A stretch of DNA of 64,000 bases from DATLLN01 sp963720885 (GTDB lineage Bacteria; Actinomycetota; Thermoleophilia; Gaiellales; JAICJC01): contig CAVRGW010000002.1 in NCBI GenBank assembly GCA_963720885.1, positions 434,001 to 498,000 on the forward strand, given 5' to 3'. A program made the position numbers and the translations under genes. A model generated the notes under the pieces. It was not told the origin of the DNA, did not search any database, and saw only the letters and a program-made list of their open reading frames with translations. Shown piece by piece: positions 9,017-17,026 of the stretch (position 1 is the stretch's first letter; the number at the start of each line of letters is the position of its first letter).

Positions 9017-10189
9017 CTAGATCTCCATCAGCCGCTCGACGCCGCGCCGCTCGAGGCCGCGGGCGATCACCAGGCGCTGGATCTCCGAGGTGCCCTCCCA
9101 GATGCGGTCGACGCGCAGCTCGCGCCAGAGGCGCTCCGCCGGGTTCCGGCGCATGTAGCCGCGGCCGCCGAAGATCTGGACGACGCGGTCGGCGACCCGG
9201 CCGGCGGTCTCGGACGCGATCAGCTTCGCCATCGACGCCTTCGCGTGCACGAGTTTGGGGTCGGCGCCGGAGTCGTACAACTGGCCGACGTAGTACGTGA
9301 GCAGCCGCGCGGCCGTCGTCTCGGCGGCGCAGTCGGCGAGCATGAACGAGATCGCCTGGTGGTCGAAGATCCGCCCGCCGAACTGCTCGCGCTCCAGCGC
9401 CCACTCGGTGCCCAGCTCGATCAGCCGGTCGCAGGCGCCGCAGCAGCGGGCGGCGATGTGGACCCGCTCCTCGATGAACCACTCGGCCGTCAGGTCGAAC
9501 CCCTGCCCCACCTCGCCGAGCACGTTCTCGACCGGCACCGGCGTGTCGGTGAACGTGAACTCGGGATGCCGGTACGGGAAGTTGTGCGTGAAGTCGGGGT
9601 CGTCGGTCATCTCGACGCCGGGCAGATCCTTGTCGACGATGAACAGCGTCGGCCGCCGCTCCTCGCCGTCCACCGCCCACGCCAGCACCAGGAAATAGCT
9701 GGCGATGTCGCCGTCGGTGACGAACCACTTGACGCCCGACAGCCGGTAGACATCGCCGTCGCGGATCGCCTCTGCGCGGATGCCGCGGGGGTCGGAGCCG
9801 GCGCCCTCCTCGGTGATCGCGTACGCATGCCGGTGGTCGCCGCGCACGTCGGGGAGGAGGTACCGCTCGATCTGCTGGGACGTCCCGTGCGCCAGCACGT
9901 TGGACGGGCTCCACACCAGCACCCACAGGCAGTTGGTCAGCCGGCCGAGCTGCTCGTGCACGACGATCTGCTCGGTCAGGTTGAGGCCGCCGCCCCCGAA
10001 CTCCTTGGGGATGTTGTTGGCGTTCAGGCCGGAGTCGAGCACGCCCTGCTTGATCCGTGCGTGCGTCTCCGGGCTGAGCCGGCCGCCGCTGCTCTCCGCC
10101 TCGAGCTCAGCGGGCTGCAGCACGTCGTCCACCAGCGCGCGCGCGCGGGCGCGAAGCTGCAGGAGCTCTGGGCTGAGAGTGAAGTCCAT
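9017..10189 (-). CDS. Acyl-CoA dehydrogenase
   Basis: A 390-residue FAD-dependent dehydrogenase introducing a 2,3-double bond in an acyl-CoA. Signatures seen: YAITEEGAGSDPRG (FAD/substrate loop), SGVKWFVTDGD, GRGYMRRNPAERLWRELRVDRIWEGTSEIQ (split here for length: the Glu of IWEGTSE is the usual catalytic base position), and RGLERRGVE at the end. The ribosome site GGAAAGGGA precedes ATG. It lies 16 bp downstream of hutF. A link to histidine breakdown is not obvious, so the cluster may serve another amino-acid or acyl substrate. Confidence 0.92.
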   Translation of the reverse strand: MDFTLSPELLQLRARARALVDDVLQPAELEAESSGGRLSPETHARIKQGVLDSGLNANNIPKEFGGGGLNLTEQIVVHEQLGRLTNCLWVLVWSPSNVLAHGTSQQIERYLLPDVRGDHRHAYAITEEGAGSDPRGIRAEAIRDGDVYRLSGVKWFVTDGDIASYFLVLAWAVDGEERRPTLFIVDKDLPGVEMTDDPDFTHNFPYRHPEFTFTDTPVPVENVLGEVGQGFDLTAEWFIEERVHIAARCCGACDRLIELGTEWALEREQFGGRIFDHQAISFMLADCAAETTAARLLTYYVGQLYDSGADPKLVHAKASMAKLIASETAGRVADRVVQIFGGRGYMRRNPAERLWRELRVDRIWEGTSEIQRLVIARGLERRGVERLMEI

Positions 10190-10205
10190 CGATTCCCTTT
10201 CCTGT

Positions 10206-11321
10206 TCAGACCGGGCGGAGCGCGGCCGCCGTGCCGCCGAAGATCAGCGCGGCGAGGACGTCCGAGCGCTCGACCCCACGCAGCGACGGGGTGCCGAGGT
10301 CGACGTCGACCTCCCCGACCGGCCCGTCGAACCCGAGCGCGCGGGCTCCGTTGACCGTGCCGACGTCCAGAAGGTACCCGGTCGGACCGTCCGCGCCCGC
10401 CGGTACCAGCACGTTGCGCTGCTCGGCCTGCCGCCGGGCGCACGCCTCGATCTCGCGCAGCTCGAGAATCGGATCGATCACCGTGTTGGAATCCGACCCG
10501 ATGCACACCGGGATCGCCCGCTCCAGCAGCCGGCGGGCGGGCAGGAAGCCGTCGCCCAGGTTCGCCTCGGTGGTCGGGCACGCGCACACCGTCGATCCAC
10601 CGGCCGCCAGCAGGTCGAGCTCGTGGTCGGTCACGTGCGTCGCGTGCACGATCGTCGTCCGGTCGGTCAACATGCCGATGTCGGCCAGCAGTTCGATCGG
10701 TCGCATGCCATGCTCGGCCAGACACTCGTCGACCTCGCGCCGCTGCTCGTTGGCGTGGATGTGCACCACCATGCCGCTGGTCTGTGCGAACCCGGCGATC
10801 TCCTCCAGCCAGTCGCGAGGCAGCGCGCGGACGCTGTGGGGCGCCAGGCCGACGCGGCACTCGGCGGCGAGCTCCTCCACCCGAGACAGGTAGTCGGCGA
10901 CCGTGGGGTCGCAGAACCGCCGCTGCCGCTCAGCGGGCGGCTGCCCCGCGCCCGCGCGGGCGTAGGCGCACATCAGCAGCACGATCTCGATGCCGGCGTC
11001 GGCTGCGGCGGCAACGCAGGCCTTGGCCATCGCGTTGCGGTCCGGGTAGGGAGCCCCGCCCGGCTGGTGGTGCGGGTAGTGAAACTCGCCGACCACCGTG
11101 TACCCGGCGGCCACCATCTCGCCGTAGAGGCGGAGTGCGACCTGGTAGCAGCCGTCCGGATCGACGGCGTTCGCGGCGGCGTACATGGCCTCACGCCACG
11201 TCCAGAAGTCGTCGTGCGGATGCGCGGGATCGACGCGCTCGACCCGCCCCCGCAGCACCCGCTGGAAGGCGTGGCTGTGGGCGTTGGCAAATCCGGGGAT
11301 GCGCAGCGTGGCATCGGGCAT
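10206..11321 (-). CDS. hutF: Formimidoylglutamate deiminase
   Basis: A 371-residue amidohydrolase. It has the first metal pair in NAHSHAFQR, the RVDPAHPHDDFWTWREAMY segment typical of HutF, a metal His in HIHANEQ, and HATHVTDHE and IGSDSNTVID (catalytic Asp). HutF converts N-formimino-L-glutamate to N-formyl-L-glutamate plus ammonia. It is shorter than many HutF proteins (about 450 residues), having lost part of the N-terminal beta-domain. Its start faces the M20 amidohydrolase gene across only 20 bp. The ribosome site GGGAGGAT lies 7 bp before ATG. hutH, hutU and hutI are not in the window. Confidence 0.88.
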   Translation of the reverse strand: MPDATLRIPGFANAHSHAFQRVLRGRVERVDPAHPHDDFWTWREAMYAAANAVDPDGCYQVALRLYGEMVAAGYTVVGEFHYPHHQPGGAPYPDRNAMAKACVAAAADAGIEIVLLMCAYARAGAGQPPAERQRRFCDPTVADYLSRVEELAAECRVGLAPHSVRALPRDWLEEIAGFAQTSGMVVHIHANEQRREVDECLAEHGMRPIELLADIGMLTDRTTIVHATHVTDHELDLLAAGGSTVCACPTTEANLGDGFLPARRLLERAIPVCIGSDSNTVIDPILELREIEACARRQAEQRNVLVPAGADGPTGYLLDVGTVNGARALGFDGPVGEVDVDLGTPSLRGVERSDVLAALIFGGTAAALRPV

Positions 11322-11341
11322 GGGCGTATCCTCCCATCTTC

Positions 11342-12529
11342 ATGCCCGAGGTTTCACGAGAACGATTCGTGTCCTGGTTCGGGGAGCTGGCCACGATCGG
11401 ACGTACCGAGACGGGCTGGAACCGCCTTGCCTGGAGCCCGCTCGAGGCCGAGGCGCGCGCCTGGTTCTCGCGCACCGCGACCACGATCGGCCTGGACGTC
11501 CGCCAGGACGGTGCCGGCACGCTGTGGGCTGTCACCGACGACGCCGACCGCGGCCCCTGGGTGTGCGCCGGCTCGCACCTCGACACGCAGCCGGACGGCG
11601 GTGCCTACGACGGGGCGCTGGGCGTCGTCAGCGCGCTCGAGGCCGCCGCCAGCGTGCTCGAGTCGGAGGCCGGCCGCCGCCACCCGCTGGCGGTCGTCGC
11701 GTTCGTCGACGAGGAGGGCGCCCGCTTCCGCACGCCGACGTTCGCCAGCCTCGCCATCACCGGCGGGCTGGACATCGACCACGTGCTCGAGGTGATGGGC
11801 GATGCACCCGCGATCTACGGCGTCACGCGCGACTCGCTGGCCGGAAGCCGCGAGCAGCTCGAGCGGGTGCGCTGCTTCCTCGAGGTGCACGTCGAGCAGG
11901 GCCGCTCGCTGGCCGACCGCGACCTCGCGCTGGGCATCGCCGATGTGCTCGCGCCCCGCCAGCGCTGGCGGGTTGAGTTCGAGGGCGAAGCGAATCACGC
12001 CGGCACCACCCGGATGGAGGACCGGCGCGACGCGCTGTTGCCGGCGGCCCGGTTCGTGCTGGCGGTCGACCAGGCCGCCCGCGCCCGACCCGGCGCCGTC
12101 GGCACGGTCGGCCGGATGGAGGTGCATCCCGGGTCGACGAACTCGATCCCTGGGATGGTCGCCGTGACGCTCGACGTCCGCGCCCTGGACGTGACGACCG
12201 TCGACGAGATGGTCGACGAGCTGCGGTCGACCTGCCCGGACGCCGCGTTCAGCCTCGAGTCGCGCAACGAGGGCGCGGCGTTCGACGCCGGCCTGCGCGA
12301 GATGCTCCGCGATTCCGCCGCCGCGCGCGGGCTGCCCGCCGGCGACCTGCCCAGCTACGCCGGCCACGACGCCGGCATCCTGGCGCCCCACGTGCCGTCA
12401 GCCATGCTGTTCGTCCGCAACCCCACGGGGGCCAGCCATACGCCTGCCGAGGCGGCGTCCGAGAGCGACTGCCTGGCCGGCGTCCAGGTGCTGACGGACG
12501 CGGTGGCCGCGGCGCTGACCGCCGAGTGA
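11342..12529 (+). CDS. M20-family amidohydrolase (allantoate / N-carbamoyl amino acid hydrolase type), probable N-formylglutamate-acting
   Basis: A 395-residue binuclear metallohydrolase. Metal ligands: AGSHLDTQPDGGAYDG, DEEGARF, EVHVEQG and the C-terminal SHTPAE. The lid domain has NHAGTTRMEDRRDA. The family cleaves N-carbamoyl or ureido groups (AllC, HyuC). Adjacency to hutF suggests it releases glutamate from N-formylglutamate in place of HutG; this is inference from context. It has no clear ribosome site before ATG 11342, so it may be leaderless. Confidence 0.85.
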   Translation: MPEVSRERFVSWFGELATIGRTETGWNRLAWSPLEAEARAWFSRTATTIGLDVRQDGAGTLWAVTDDADRGPWVCAGSHLDTQPDGGAYDGALGVVSALEAAASVLESEAGRRHPLAVVAFVDEEGARFRTPTFASLAITGGLDIDHVLEVMGDAPAIYGVTRDSLAGSREQLERVRCFLEVHVEQGRSLADRDLALGIADVLAPRQRWRVEFEGEANHAGTTRMEDRRDALLPAARFVLAVDQAARARPGAVGTVGRMEVHPGSTNSIPGMVAVTLDVRALDVTTVDEMVDELRSTCPDAAFSLESRNEGAAFDAGLREMLRDSAAARGLPAGDLPSYAGHDAGILAPHVPSAMLFVRNPTGASHTPAEAASESDCLAGVQVLTDAVAAALTAE

Positions 12530-12531
12530 CG

Positions 12532-12663
12532 CTGTCCACAGGGGCTGTGGACAACGCTGCGCCAGGCGGTGTTGTCTGTGGATGAGAAGCCGGTTTCTCC
12601 CGCACGTTGCGGGTTCTGCCTGTGGAAAACCCGGAGACCCCCTTGACGTGGGCTTGTGGAATG
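12532..12663. promoter_or_regulatory. Cluster of DnaA-box-like 9-mers
   Basis: Five copies of a TGTGGA/TCCACA core in 132 bp: CTGTCCACA (12532), TGTGGACAA (12546; its complement TTGTCCACA is the actinobacterial DnaA-box consensus), TGTGGATGA (12577), TGTGGAAAA (12621) and TGTGGAATG (12655). The first two also form a 7-bp hairpin (12534-12552) directly after the stop of the M20 gene, which could act as its terminator. No dnaA, dnaN or AT-rich unwinding element is nearby. Confidence 0.4.
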
Positions 12664-12697
12664 GCACAGGCTTGCCCCGCCAGACATACCCCCCGAG

Positions 12698-12746
12698 CCC
12701 GACGCCAGGTCCCAACGTTACCGTCCTCTCGGAACCTGGCGTCGGG
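12698..12746 (+). terminator. Long-stem inverted repeat, terminator or regulatory hairpin
   Basis: CCCGACGCCAGGT (12698-12710) pairs perfectly with ACCTGGCGTCGGG (12734-12746), 23-nt loop, followed by TGTTTAA. It lies 80 bp upstream of the DUF7144 gene. It could end transcription coming from the left or mark a regulatory leader. Confidence 0.55.
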
Positions 12747-12825
12747 TGTTTAACCCAGTCTGGACGATTGACCGCCTCCTCGCCCCGGAGTAGCGTCTCC
12801 CGCGACGACACGAGGAGGCGAAACC

Positions 12826-13212
12826 ATGTCAAGAGCCGCGTCCCGGCACACCGGGTGGCTGACGTTCGCAGGTGTGATGCTGACGATCGCCGGCGGGCTG
12901 AACGTGATCCACGGGATCACGGCGATCCACAACAGCAGCTACTTCACGAACCAGGTGCTGTACAGCAATCTCAGCGCCTGGGGATGGGTGTTCCTGATCT
13001 GGGGCGCGCTGCAGGTCGCGGCGGGCCTGGGAGCGCTCTCGGGGCAGCAGTACGGCAGCTACCTCGGCGTGATCCTGGCCGGAGTCTCGGCGATCATGTG
13101 GTTCTTCTTTCTGTTCGCGGCACCGTTTGCCGCGATCGTTGGCGTGACGGTCAACGTGTTCGTGATCTACGGTCTGACAGTCGGCGCCGCCGACGCCGGC
13201 GTGCTCGACTAG
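12826..13212 (+). CDS. DUF7144-like four-helix membrane protein
   Basis: A 128-residue integral membrane protein with four hydrophobic helices. The segments GGLNVIHGI, WGWVFLIWGALQVAAG and the final GLTVG motif are typical of the DUF7144 family of actinobacterial membrane proteins. ATG 12826 follows GAGGAGG at 12812-12818. It heads a rightward run with SHOCT and DUF1269-type genes. Function unknown; such genes often sit with stress proteins. Confidence 0.8.
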   Translation: MSRAASRHTGWLTFAGVMLTIAGGLNVIHGITAIHNSSYFTNQVLYSNLSAWGWVFLIWGALQVAAGLGALSGQQYGSYLGVILAGVSAIMWFFFLFAAPFAAIVGVTVNVFVIYGLTVGAADAGVLD

Positions 13213-13242
13213 TCACACCAACCCACCGAAAGGATCAAGACG

Positions 13243-13560
13243 ATGATGAGACGAAGGCGGCCGCTGATGCGAGCGGCAATGGTCGGCGGCGGCGCGTACG
13301 TCGCCGGCAAGCACGTGGCCCAGGGCCAGCAGCAAAAGGCTGACCAGGAGGCACGGATCGAGGAACTGGAGGCGCAGCAGGCCCAGCAGCAGGCGCCCCA
13401 GGCGGCCCCGCCCCCGCCCCCGCCGCCGCCGGCTGCGGCACCCGCGGCCGGAGGTACCGACATCGCCTCCAAGCTCGTCGAGCTCAAGGGTCTGATGGAC
13501 CAGGGCGTGCTCACGCAGGACGAGTTCGACCAGGCCAAGCAGAAGCTGCTGGCCGGCTGA
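13243..13560 (+). CDS. SHOCT-domain protein
   Basis: A 105-residue protein: basic N-terminus, a short hydrophobic stretch (AAMVGGGAYVAG), a Glu/Gln-rich coiled coil, a run of eight prolines with Ala, and a C-terminal SHOCT helix pair (ASKLVELKGLMDQGVLTQDE). SHOCT is a short oligomerisation module found in membrane and stress proteins. It starts 30 bp after the DUF7144 gene and 25 bp before the next, so an operon is likely. Confidence 0.85.
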   Translation: MMRRRRPLMRAAMVGGGAYVAGKHVAQGQQQKADQEARIEELEAQQAQQQAPQAAPPPPPPPPAAAPAAGGTDIASKLVELKGLMDQGVLTQDEFDQAKQKLLAG

Positions 13561-13585
13561 CCCAAGCGACGACGAGGAGACATCG

Positions 13586-14089
13586 ATGACGATAGGACCC
13601 GTGCAACTGCTCGTTGTCGGCTTCGCCGGCGGCGAGTTCAAGGGTGAGATCATGGCCGTGCTGGACGACCTGCGCGACCGGGACGTGATCCGGCTGGTGG
13701 ACATGGCCTTCGTCCGCAAGGACGAGCAGGGCGACCTGATCATGGTCGAGCGGAGCGATCTCAGCGAGGAGGAGGCGGCGGAGTTCGGCGCTGTCGTCGG
13801 CGCGCTGATCGGCTTCGGCGCCGCCGGTGAGGAAGGTGCCGAGATCGGAGCGATCGAGGGTGCCGAGGCAGCCGCCGAGGGCGGCATGCTCGAGGATCAG
13901 ATGTGGTACATCGCCGACGAGATCCCCGAGGGGACGGCCGCGGCGGTGGCACTGATCGAGCACCGCTGGGCGATCCCGCTGCGCGAGTCGATCATGAACG
14001 CCGGCGGATTCCTCCTCTCCGACGCGTGGATCCACCCGACCGACCTGGTCGCGATCGGGCTGGCCGCATCCGAGGAGGTTTCCGGCTAG
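13586..14089 (+). CDS. DUF6325/DUF1269-like protein
   Basis: A 167-residue soluble protein with an N-terminal ferredoxin-like fold predicted from VQLLVVGFAGGEFKGEIM and IRLVDMAFVRKDEQG. A central glycine/alanine-rich helix follows (AVVGALIGFGAAGEEGAEIG), then a second alpha/beta half with AAAVALIEHRWA. This is the layout of actinobacterial DUF6325/DUF1269 proteins, of unknown biochemical role. GAGGAG precedes ATG. It is third in the DUF7144-SHOCT run and convergent with the PilZ-like gene. Confidence 0.75.
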   Translation: MTIGPVQLLVVGFAGGEFKGEIMAVLDDLRDRDVIRLVDMAFVRKDEQGDLIMVERSDLSEEEAAEFGAVVGALIGFGAAGEEGAEIGAIEGAEAAAEGGMLEDQMWYIADEIPEGTAAAVALIEHRWAIPLRESIMNAGGFLLSDAWIHPTDLVAIGLAASEEVSG

Positions 14090-14096
14090 GGCCCCT

Positions 14097-14843
14097 TCAT
14101 GCCAGCCGCTTGAGCAGGCCGAGGCGGTCGGGGCTCGCCTCGACGGCCTCGGCCTCGATGAACGCGCGGCGCAGCTCCTCGAGATCGGCGAGGGAGACGC
14201 CGCCGCGCTCGGCGTGCACCGCCGCCACGCGCTCGAACGACTCCTTGACGGCGCGCCCCGGCTCGGCGAACAGGCACTCGACCAGCATGTCGCCCTCCCG
14301 CTCGCCGGGATGGGTGCGATCGACCCACAGCTCGGCCTCGACCGGGATCCCGTACAGCCGCGTGCGCAGCCACAGCCGGTCGGCCGGGCGGAGCGTCCGC
14401 CACGTCGAGAGCACGACGCCGTCGCGGGAGAGTGCGACGGTGACCGCATCGAACACCGTCTCGTCGACGACGCTCTGGCACCACAGAGCGCGCACCGAGG
14501 CCAAGCCGCGTACCGGCATCCGCGGGGCACGCCGTCTCGGCGTCCACGGCGTGCAGGTCACGAACAACGCCTCCATCTGCACGCGGGCCGTCGTCGGCGT
14601 GTCGAACACCGCGCGCTCGACGACGAACTCGACCTTGCACAGCCAGCTGTCGACGACGATCTCGCTGGTCAGCGACATCCCGGCGGCGACGCCGTAGCGG
14701 TCGGTCGTCCCGAAGAGATCCAGGCCGCGCGTGCGCCCCACCGCGACCACCAGTTCTCCGCCGGCGTCGCGCACGAACCGCGCCTCGCCGACCGCCTCGA
14801 ACTGCTCCACCACCCGAGCCAGAGATGGCTGAACATCTGTCAT
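14097..14843 (-). CDS. PilZ-like protein, possible c-di-GMP effector
   Basis: A 248-residue protein. The second half has RRRAPRMPV (fits the RXXXR arm of PilZ), then beta-strands and ALSRDGV, a weak match to (D/N)XSXXG with Ala in place of Asp/Asn. The N-terminal 100 residues resemble a YcgR-N-type beta-domain. If PilZ, it would bind cyclic-di-GMP, but the altered second motif makes binding doubtful. It sits alone on the minus strand between two DUF1269-type genes. A general beta-barrel protein without ligand is the alternative. Confidence 0.45.
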   Translation of the reverse strand: MTDVQPSLARVVEQFEAVGEARFVRDAGGELVVAVGRTRGLDLFGTTDRYGVAAGMSLTSEIVVDSWLCKVEFVVERAVFDTPTTARVQMEALFVTCTPWTPRRRAPRMPVRGLASVRALWCQSVVDETVFDAVTVALSRDGVVLSTWRTLRPADRLWLRTRLYGIPVEAELWVDRTHPGEREGDMLVECLFAEPGRAVKESFERVAAVHAERGGVSLADLEELRRAFIEAEAVEASPDRLGLLKRLA

Positions 14844-15006
14844 GGCTACCCCACCCTCAGCGGTTACAGACCCTCATTGCAAATGGTGCCGCATGCAGGG
14901 GGCGGCCGCCTCACCCGGTGGAGTGAGCACGACCGGCGGTTTCCTCGCTCGCAAACGCCAGGCGTGGGTATGCTGACCGCCCCATCACCGAGAACGGAGG
15001 CCGGGC

Positions 15007-15495
15007 ATGGCTGACCTGATCGCAATCGGATACGACGACGAAACGACCGCCGACAAGGCGGCCGCCGAGGTGCACAAGCTGGAAGGCGACCTGATCATCG
15101 AGGCCGACGCGGTCGCGGCGATCGTGCGCGACGGCGGCGGGAACTTCCACGTGCACACCACGCACGGCCCGACCACCGGCGGCGGCGCGACCTGGGGCAT
15201 GTTCTGGGGTCTGCTGTTCGGCATCCTCTTCTTCGTCCCCGTGTTCGGTATGGCGGTGGGCGCGGGGCTGGGCGCACTGTTCGGCCACTTCGGCAAGGAG
15301 TCGATCGACGACAGCTTCCAGGATCAGGTGCGCGACATGCTCAAGCCGGGCACGTCCGCGCTGTTCATGGTGGTCGAGAAGGTCACGCCGGACAAGGCCG
15401 TCGCGGCCCTCAGCCAGTACGGCGGCACCGTGCTCAAGACCTCGCTGTCCGAGGAGCAGACGACGAAGCTGCAGGACGCGCTGCACGGCAGCTGA
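15007..15495 (+). CDS. DUF1269 family protein
   Basis: A 162-residue protein starting MADLIAIGYDDETTADKA. It has a central hydrophobic glycine-zipper hairpin (WGMFWGLLFGILFFVPVFG, AVGAGLGALFGHFG) and a C-terminal half with ALFMVVEKVTPDKAV. This is a typical DUF1269 member; the family is of unknown function, often induced by stress. The ribosome site CGGAGG is 7 bp before ATG. A short hairpin GGCAGC-TGAG-GCTGCC overlaps the stop (15487-15502). Confidence 0.88.
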   Translation: MADLIAIGYDDETTADKAAAEVHKLEGDLIIEADAVAAIVRDGGGNFHVHTTHGPTTGGGATWGMFWGLLFGILFFVPVFGMAVGAGLGALFGHFGKESIDDSFQDQVRDMLKPGTSALFMVVEKVTPDKAVAALSQYGGTVLKTSLSEEQTTKLQDALHGS

Positions 15496-15540
15496 GGCTG
15501 CCCGCGTTAGCTCCGGCCGCGCCGGGGTACATCAGGAGGC

Positions 15541-16050
15541 ATGGCCCAACGCGCCACTGTCTCCCTGACGATCAACGGTGAGCAGCACACGCTCGAGATC
15601 GACACGCGGACGTCGCTGCTCGACCTGCTGCGTGAGCACGTCGGGCTGACCGGCGCGAAGAAGGGCTGTGACCAGGGCCAGTGCGGGGCATGCACAGTGC
15701 TGCTCGACGGGCGCCGCGCCAACGCCTGCCTCGCGCTGGCCGTCGCCCACGACGGCGCGGACGTGCTGACGATCGAGGGCCTGGCCGACAACGGGTCGCT
15801 GACGCCGCTGCAGGCCGCGTTCGTCGAGCACGACGCATTCCAGTGCGGCTACTGCACCCCCGGGCAGCTCTGCTCGGCGACCGCGATGCTGGCCGAGGCC
15901 GACGCCGGCTGGGCGAGCTACGCGTCCGCCGACGTCGCCGGCGATCCGGAGCTGGACGCGGCCGAGATCCGCGAGCGCATGAGCGGCAACATCTGCCGCT
16001 GTGGCGCCTATCCGAACATCGTGGCCGCGATCGAGGAGGTCACCCGGTGA
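15541..16050 (+). CDS. paoA: Aldehyde dehydrogenase iron-sulfur subunit (PaoA/YagT-like)
   Basis: A 169-residue subunit with two [2Fe-2S] clusters. The plant-type cluster is in GCDQGQCGACTVLLDG, the second in QCGYCTPGQLCSA and NICRCGAYPNI. The GWASYASADV stretch is characteristic of the PaoA/YagT type rather than CO dehydrogenase CoxS. It passes electrons from the molybdenum centre to FAD. E. coli PaoA has a Tat signal that is absent here, so the complex is probably cytoplasmic. First of three overlapping genes. Confidence 0.9.
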   Translation: MAQRATVSLTINGEQHTLEIDTRTSLLDLLREHVGLTGAKKGCDQGQCGACTVLLDGRRANACLALAVAHDGADVLTIEGLADNGSLTPLQAAFVEHDAFQCGYCTPGQLCSATAMLAEADAGWASYASADVAGDPELDAAEIRERMSGNICRCGAYPNIVAAIEEVTR

Positions 16051-17026
16051 AGCCCTTCCGGTACGAGCGGGCTGACGACGAGCGCAGCGCCGTGGCGGTG
16101 CTCGCAGGCACGCCCGGGGCGCGGCTGCTGGGCGGCGGCACCAACCTGGTCGACCTGATGCGGCTGGGCGTGGAGACCCCGGACGTGCTGGTCGACGTCA
16201 CGCGCCTGCCCGCCAACCGGGTCGACGTGATGCCCGACGGCGGGCTGCTGATCGGCGCGGGTGTGCGCAACAGCGATCTGGCCGCCGATCACCACGTCCG
16301 CACCCGCTACCCCGCGCTCGCCGAGGCGCTGCTCTCGGGTGCCTCGGGCCAGCTACGCAACCTGGCGACCACCGCCGGCAACCTGCTGCAGCGAACGCGC
16401 TGCGCGTACTTCCAGGACGTCGCCAGCCCGTGCAACAAGCGTGAGCCGGGCACCGGCTGTCCGGCGGTCGATGGCGACCATCGCAACCTGGCGGTGCTCG
16501 GGCACTCCTCCACATGCGTCGCCACCCACCCTTCGGATATGGCCGTCGCGTTGGTGATCTTCGACGCCGTCGTCCGGGTGATCGGCCCGGCGGGCGTCCG
16601 CGCGATCCCGCTGGTCGACTTCCACCGGCTGCCCGGCACCTCGCCGCAGCGAGACACCGTGCTCCGCCGGGACGAGCTGATCGTGGCGGTGGAGCTGCCC
16701 CGAGCGATCTCGCCGCGCACTCCACGTACCGCAAGGTGCGCGAGCGCGCGTCCTTCTCGTTCGCCGTGGTCTCGGTGGCGGCCGCCCTGGACGTCCGGGA
16801 CGGCCGGGTCGACGATGTGCGGATCGCGCTGGGCGGCGTCGCGCACAAGCCGTGGCGCGCGCGGGCGGCCGAGGACGAGCTGCGCGGCGCACCTGCAGAT
16901 CCCGCAGCGTTCGACCGGGCCGCGCGGGTGGAGCTGGCGCAGGCGCAGCCGCTCCGCGACAACGCCTACAAGATCGGCCTCGCGCACGCGACGCTCGTCC
17001 GCACGCTGACGGAGCTGGCGGAGTGA
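16047..17026 (+). CDS. paoB: Aldehyde dehydrogenase FAD-binding subunit (PaoB/YagS-like), one frameshift
   Basis: FAD subunit of the xanthine oxidase family, about 326 residues after joining. GTG at 16047 overlaps the paoA stop. It has LLGGGTNLVDLM (FAD loop), the GASGQLRNLATTAGNLLQRTRC region, and the extra Cys motif with PCNKREPGTGC that in PaoB holds a [4Fe-4S] cluster. The frame breaks at about 16697-16712: one base seems to be missing before AAHSTYRKVRERASF, and the rest continues in another frame to 17026. Without a correction the subunit would be truncated and the enzyme inactive. Confidence 0.87.

Noticed and set aside
12532..12663. Chromosome replication origin
   Set aside because: No dnaA, dnaN, recF or gyrase genes and no AT-rich unwinding region; only box-like 9-mers.
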